64,000 bases of DNA from JAJTZA01 sp041749815 (lineage in GTDB: Bacteria > Verrucomicrobiota > Verrucomicrobiia > Chthoniobacterales > Terrimicrobiaceae): assembly GCA_041749815.1 (NCBI GenBank), contig JBGTAR010000117.1:1-64000 (forward strand). The letters are read 5' to 3'. Position numbers and translations under genes: made by a program. This document shows positions 61,151 through 64,000 of the stretch, piece after piece. How positions within the stretch are numbered: position 1 is the stretch's first letter; every line of letters starts with the position of its first letter. The notes under the pieces are model-generated. The model was not told the origin of the DNA and ran no database searches. It saw nothing but the letters and a program-made list of their open reading frames with translations.

Positions 61151-62854
61151 ATGAGTTTTTTTTCACCAATATCAAAACGCTCGCCTTCGGTCCGCGTCCT
61201 GCTCAATGGGATCTATGTGCTGCTGGCGGCAGGGGCACTTACCATGATCCTGCCCCTGATGATCACTTTCTCCGCCTCCATGTCGGGCGTTTACGATTTG
61301 GAGAGTGTCTCATTTTATCCCAAGTTCCTTGTCAGCGATAAGGCGCTTTGGAGTCGCTATGTGGACGCACGCTACGGAGGTGACATTGAAAATTTCAAAA
61401 TGGCGTGGTCAGACCCCTCGCTCGATTTTTACAATCCTCCCACTCCGTCGGTGGAGGCAGCGAATTTGGAAAGGCTGAAATTATGGGATGAGTTTGTCGC
61501 CACCAAGGGACTGACTCCCAACGAGGCTGGACTGGCCTTCACCCGAACGACCCGCAGGGATGCAGCTCTGGAAAACCGGGAGTTCCGTATTTGGTTGATG
61601 GCGCAATATGGAAACAACCTTGATCGGCTAAATGCAGATTTGCTTCTGGAAGTGACCCAGGCCACGGAAATTCTTCCACCACGTCAAAGCCGCATCAGTC
61701 TCGTCGATGTGGAGACGCCATTACAAAATAAACTCGCGGAATATCTAGTAACGCTGCCGTCTGACCGGCGCTTGGCTTGGGATGTGGGGGGGTATTACCG
61801 AGCTGTTTATTTGCCACGGCTTTTTGGGGAGGATGTGGCGGCTTATAACTCAGCGACAGGAACTTCGTTTTCCTCCTATTCAGAAGTTCCCTTTCCCGCA
61901 ACAGTGCCGGAAGTAGGGGAGGAGCCATGGATCCGGTTCGTGCGGGAAATGCTCAATCCTGGCTTGGTCAACCTCACTCCAGATGGTGAGAAGGCCTTGG
62001 AATCCAGTGGAAGGAACCGGGTGGACTTCATTCGCAGTGTGTCGCAACCCGAACAATTGAAGGTGGGAAGTGTGGACCATACCTTTGCAGATTGGGCGGC
62101 GCAGCGCGGTTTTCCCGAAGCCCGAATCCCCCAGCGGGAGGTGGATTGGCGTAATTTTCAAGCCACGAAAGGATTCTGGCGCTGGCAGTTCGCCATTCAA
62201 AATTACGTGTATGTGTTGGATGAAGTGATGATCCAAGGAAACGGCGTTCGCAACACCGCGATCCTGGTGGTTCTGACCGTGATCGGCGCTCTAACAATTA
62301 ACCCCATGGCGGCATATGCCTTGTCCCGCTTCCGGCTTAGGCAGAGTTACCAAGTCCTACTCTTTTTTTTGGCGACTATCGCATTTCCAGCCGAGGTCGC
62401 GATGATTCCAAATTTTTTGCAGATCAAGGAACTGGGCTTGCTTAACACGTTTGGGGCGTTGGTTCTGCCTGGGTTGGTGAATGGTTTTTCCATCTTTCTG
62501 CTAAAAGGTTTTTTCGACAGCCTGCCCAAGGAACTCTACGAGGCAGCTGATATCGACGGAGCCAGCGAGTGGCAAATTTTCTGGGGTTTCACGATGAATC
62601 TGTCGAAGCCCATCCTTGCTGTAATTGCGTTGAACGCTTTTATCGCAGCCTACAGTGCCTTTTTCTTTGCTCTGATCCTTGCTCCGGACCAGGAGATGTG
62701 GACCCTAATGGTTTGGGTCTATCAACTTCGTCAGACGGCAGGCCCCGGTATTGTCTATGCGTCGCTTTTGATTACCGCTGTTCCTACCCTTGTGGTGTAT
62801 TTGTTTGCTCAAAACGTCATCCTCCGCGGAATCGTGGTGCCAAGCGAAAAATGA
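61151..62854 (+). CDS. MalG-type sugar ABC permease with large insertion
   Basis: A 567-residue inner-membrane permease. Residues about 15-45 form the first helix (LLNGIYVLLAAGALTMILPL). Then a roughly 320-residue extracytoplasmic region (about 45-365) separates it from the usual permease core at about 370-567, with helices such as AILVVLTVIGALTINPMAAY and VLLFFLATIAFPAEVAMIPN, and the ATPase-contact EAA loop LPKELYEAADIDGASEWQIF. Ordinary MalG-type permeases are about 280 residues. The gene starts 21 bp after nagB and overlaps the binding-protein gene by 4 bp. No ATPase or partner permease is in view. Confidence 0.86.
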   Translation: MSFFSPISKRSPSVRVLLNGIYVLLAAGALTMILPLMITFSASMSGVYDLESVSFYPKFLVSDKALWSRYVDARYGGDIENFKMAWSDPSLDFYNPPTPSVEAANLERLKLWDEFVATKGLTPNEAGLAFTRTTRRDAALENREFRIWLMAQYGNNLDRLNADLLLEVTQATEILPPRQSRISLVDVETPLQNKLAEYLVTLPSDRRLAWDVGGYYRAVYLPRLFGEDVAAYNSATGTSFSSYSEVPFPATVPEVGEEPWIRFVREMLNPGLVNLTPDGEKALESSGRNRVDFIRSVSQPEQLKVGSVDHTFADWAAQRGFPEARIPQREVDWRNFQATKGFWRWQFAIQNYVYVLDEVMIQGNGVRNTAILVVLTVIGALTINPMAAYALSRFRLRQSYQVLLFFLATIAFPAEVAMIPNFLQIKELGLLNTFGALVLPGLVNGFSIFLLKGFFDSLPKELYEAADIDGASEWQIFWGFTMNLSKPILAVIALNAFIAAYSAFFFALILAPDQEMWTLMVWVYQLRQTAGPGIVYASLLITAVPTLVVYLFAQNVILRGIVVPSEK

Positions 62855-64000
62855 TTGTCCCCCTCTTTCTTGCCGCCCTCCTGCTAGCAGACGTGCCGGC
62901 CGAAGCAACTCCAACGTCTCCAACCACTACCGTACGCGTGTTTGGCCTTCCTTCCGGCACATCGGGATCGCCAGCCGACCTCGCCAATATCCGCGTGCTG
63001 CAGGAGTTTCGCCGTCGTCACCCCGGGATCGTTCTTCAGCCGCTGAGCAGTTTGAAAGTCGAGGGCCTGGGGGAGGAAATCGGACCACTCATGATGATCG
63101 CAGGAGGCATCGCACCCGATGTCTTGTATGTCAATTTTCGTAAAATTGACAGTTACGTTCGGCAGGGTTTTCTTTATCCACTAGACGAATTTATCGAAGC
63201 CGAGATGCGCAAAAATCCAGATTGGGAGAACAAGCGCATCCTGCCGCAGGTGGAGCCGGTGGTGCGGCGACCCGGTCCGGACGGAGTCCCTCATTGTTAC
63301 GCATTGCCCATCCAATATTTGGTTATGGGCCTCTACTTTAATCGGCCCCTTTTCCGGGAGGCCGGGCTGCCCCTGAGGGGGCCGCGCGATTGGGAGGAGT
63401 TGGTTGAGTTTTCTCGCAAAATTAACGAGATGGATTCCCGAAACAAAGGCCTCGTTTTGTCGATGGGACAGCAGGCGTCATGGAATCTCATGAGTTTCCT
63501 CTGGTCTGCTGGTGGAGACGTGGTGAAAGAAGTGGGGCCGAACGACTGGCGGGGAATATTCGATTCCGATGAGGCAGTGACGGCCTTTGAATATTACTAC
63601 AGACTGGTGGAGGGCGAACGCGTCGCCTCCAGGGGCAACGCGAGCGAACTCATGCGTACTAGTGAAAGTCGGCGAATTGGTATGGTTTTTAATTATATTG
63701 GCAACTCGATGGCTTTCGATCCAAACATTTGGGGTTTTGGCGCAGTGCCGATCGGTCCCACCGGCCTTCGCGGGGCCGAAATTAATGCGCGGATGATGGG
63801 TATTTTTTCAGGTGTCAAAGATCCTGATGTGCGGGAGGCAGCATGGAAGTTCATCGAGTTTTTCGGCAGCGATGAGGCCCAACGCATCCGCACCTCCACG
63901 CTCGTTGAACTCGGAATGGTGAACCAGATCAACCCCTCCGATCTGCGCCGCTTTGGCTACACCGCGCTAGCCGACATGGGAGAGCCGGGTTTGGAGAAAG
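62851..64000 (+). CDS. Extracellular sugar-binding protein of ABC transporter (partial)
   Basis: First 383 codons of a family 1 extracellular solute-binding protein, running off the window end. A signal peptide (MIVPLFLAALLLADVPAEA) is followed by VRVFGLPSGTSGSPADLANI, LQEFRRRHPGIVLQPLS, GGIAPDVLYVNFRKIDSYVR and FYSR-like lobes (LYFNRPLFREAGLPLRGPRD, AAWKFIEFFGSDEAQRIRTS). It starts on the ATGA overlap with the permease gene. Unusually the binding-protein gene follows the permease. Substrate probably an amino sugar or oligosaccharide, inferred from nagA/nagB. Confidence 0.86.
   Translation, partial: MIVPLFLAALLLADVPAEATPTSPTTTVRVFGLPSGTSGSPADLANIRVLQEFRRRHPGIVLQPLSSLKVEGLGEEIGPLMMIAGGIAPDVLYVNFRKIDSYVRQGFLYPLDEFIEAEMRKNPDWENKRILPQVEPVVRRPGPDGVPHCYALPIQYLVMGLYFNRPLFREAGLPLRGPRDWEELVEFSRKINEMDSRNKGLVLSMGQQASWNLMSFLWSAGGDVVKEVGPNDWRGIFDSDEAVTAFEYYYRLVEGERVASRGNASELMRTSESRRIGMVFNYIGNSMAFDPNIWGFGAVPIGPTGLRGAEINARMMGIFSGVKDPDVREAAWKFIEFFGSDEAQRIRTSTLVELGMVNQINPSDLRRFGYTALADMGEPGLEK

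Noticed and set aside
1..64000. CRISPR arrays, tRNA or rRNA genes
   Set aside because: No regularly spaced repeats and no tRNA-like T-loop or rRNA sequence noticed on either strand.

Overview
The window looks like a piece of a Verrucomicrobiota chromosome (Opitutales- or Spartobacteria-like; this is inference). The grounds are two secreted proteins with PEP-CTERM tails, two prepilin-like proteins with the H-X9-DG type C-terminus, several GH29 fucosidases, GPH symporters, FN3-rich giant secreted proteins, and dense carbohydrate catabolism with one regulator per locus. No rRNA, tRNA or CRISPR was recognised. Apart from purSQL, nearly everything concerns finding, cutting, importing and oxidising glycans.

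Layout. 1-2.1 kb: the start of a ribulokinase gene (minus strand, runs off the window), an IS3-type scar and a RhaM-type mutarotase. 2.4-7.4 kb: an IclR regulator divergent from a tightly overlapped operon (RraA-type protein, split UxaA-type dehydratase, SDR dehydrogenase, COG3618 lactonase, DapA-type aldolase). Its layout fits non-phosphorylative oxidation of a 6-deoxy-sugar such as L-fucose or L-rhamnose. The last gene is dead, by an in-frame stop and truncation at an IS1595-type scar. 7.9-10.8 kb: two cytoplasmic GH29 fucosidases with a broken gene and an integrase scar between them. 10.8-16.3 kb: a GPH symporter and ADP-ribosylglycohydrolase pair, a GntR/periplasmic-binding hybrid regulator and a trehalase/GH63-like hydrolase. 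16.7-36.5 kb: secreted enzymes and surface proteins, including two GH5 enzymes, an SGNH hydrolase, a lectin-like protein, a pseudopilin, a third GH29, a frameshifted FN3 giant, a PEP-CTERM protein, a mutarotase-like protein and a 1,316-residue LamG/TIM-barrel/malectin-like protein. 36.6-39.7 kb: purSQL. 39.9-51.8 kb: a visibly AT-richer block with two Kelch proteins, two related TIM-barrel proteins, a PEP-CTERM protein, a LacI regulator, a DegT aminotransferase, a pseudopilin and a GH20 hexosaminidase. 51.9-64 kb: an AraC regulator, a tandem amidohydrolase coupled to a 724-residue toroid-like protein, an alpha/beta hydrolase, a second LacI regulator, NagA- and NagB-like enzymes, and a sugar ABC permease plus binding protein.

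How the parts may work together: secreted GH5, SGNH and lectin-like proteins trim external polysaccharide; oligosaccharides enter by GPH or ABC transport; GH29 and GH20 enzymes, which lack visible signal peptides, release fucose or hexosamine in the cytoplasm; the SDR/lactonase/UxaA route and NagA/NagB feed central metabolism. CACGTG-centred palindromes near both LacI genes, the alpha/beta hydrolase gene and the nagA/nagB gap suggest a common regulon. The most notable items are this candidate regulon, the damaged aldolase, domain shuffling between the GH5 enzyme, the FN3 giant and the PEP-CTERM protein, pseudopilins translationally coupled to sugar genes, a tandem amidohydrolase whose first half lacks the usual metal motif, and an ABC permease with an approximately 320-residue insertion. 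All calls rest on reading the sequence; no database search was run.
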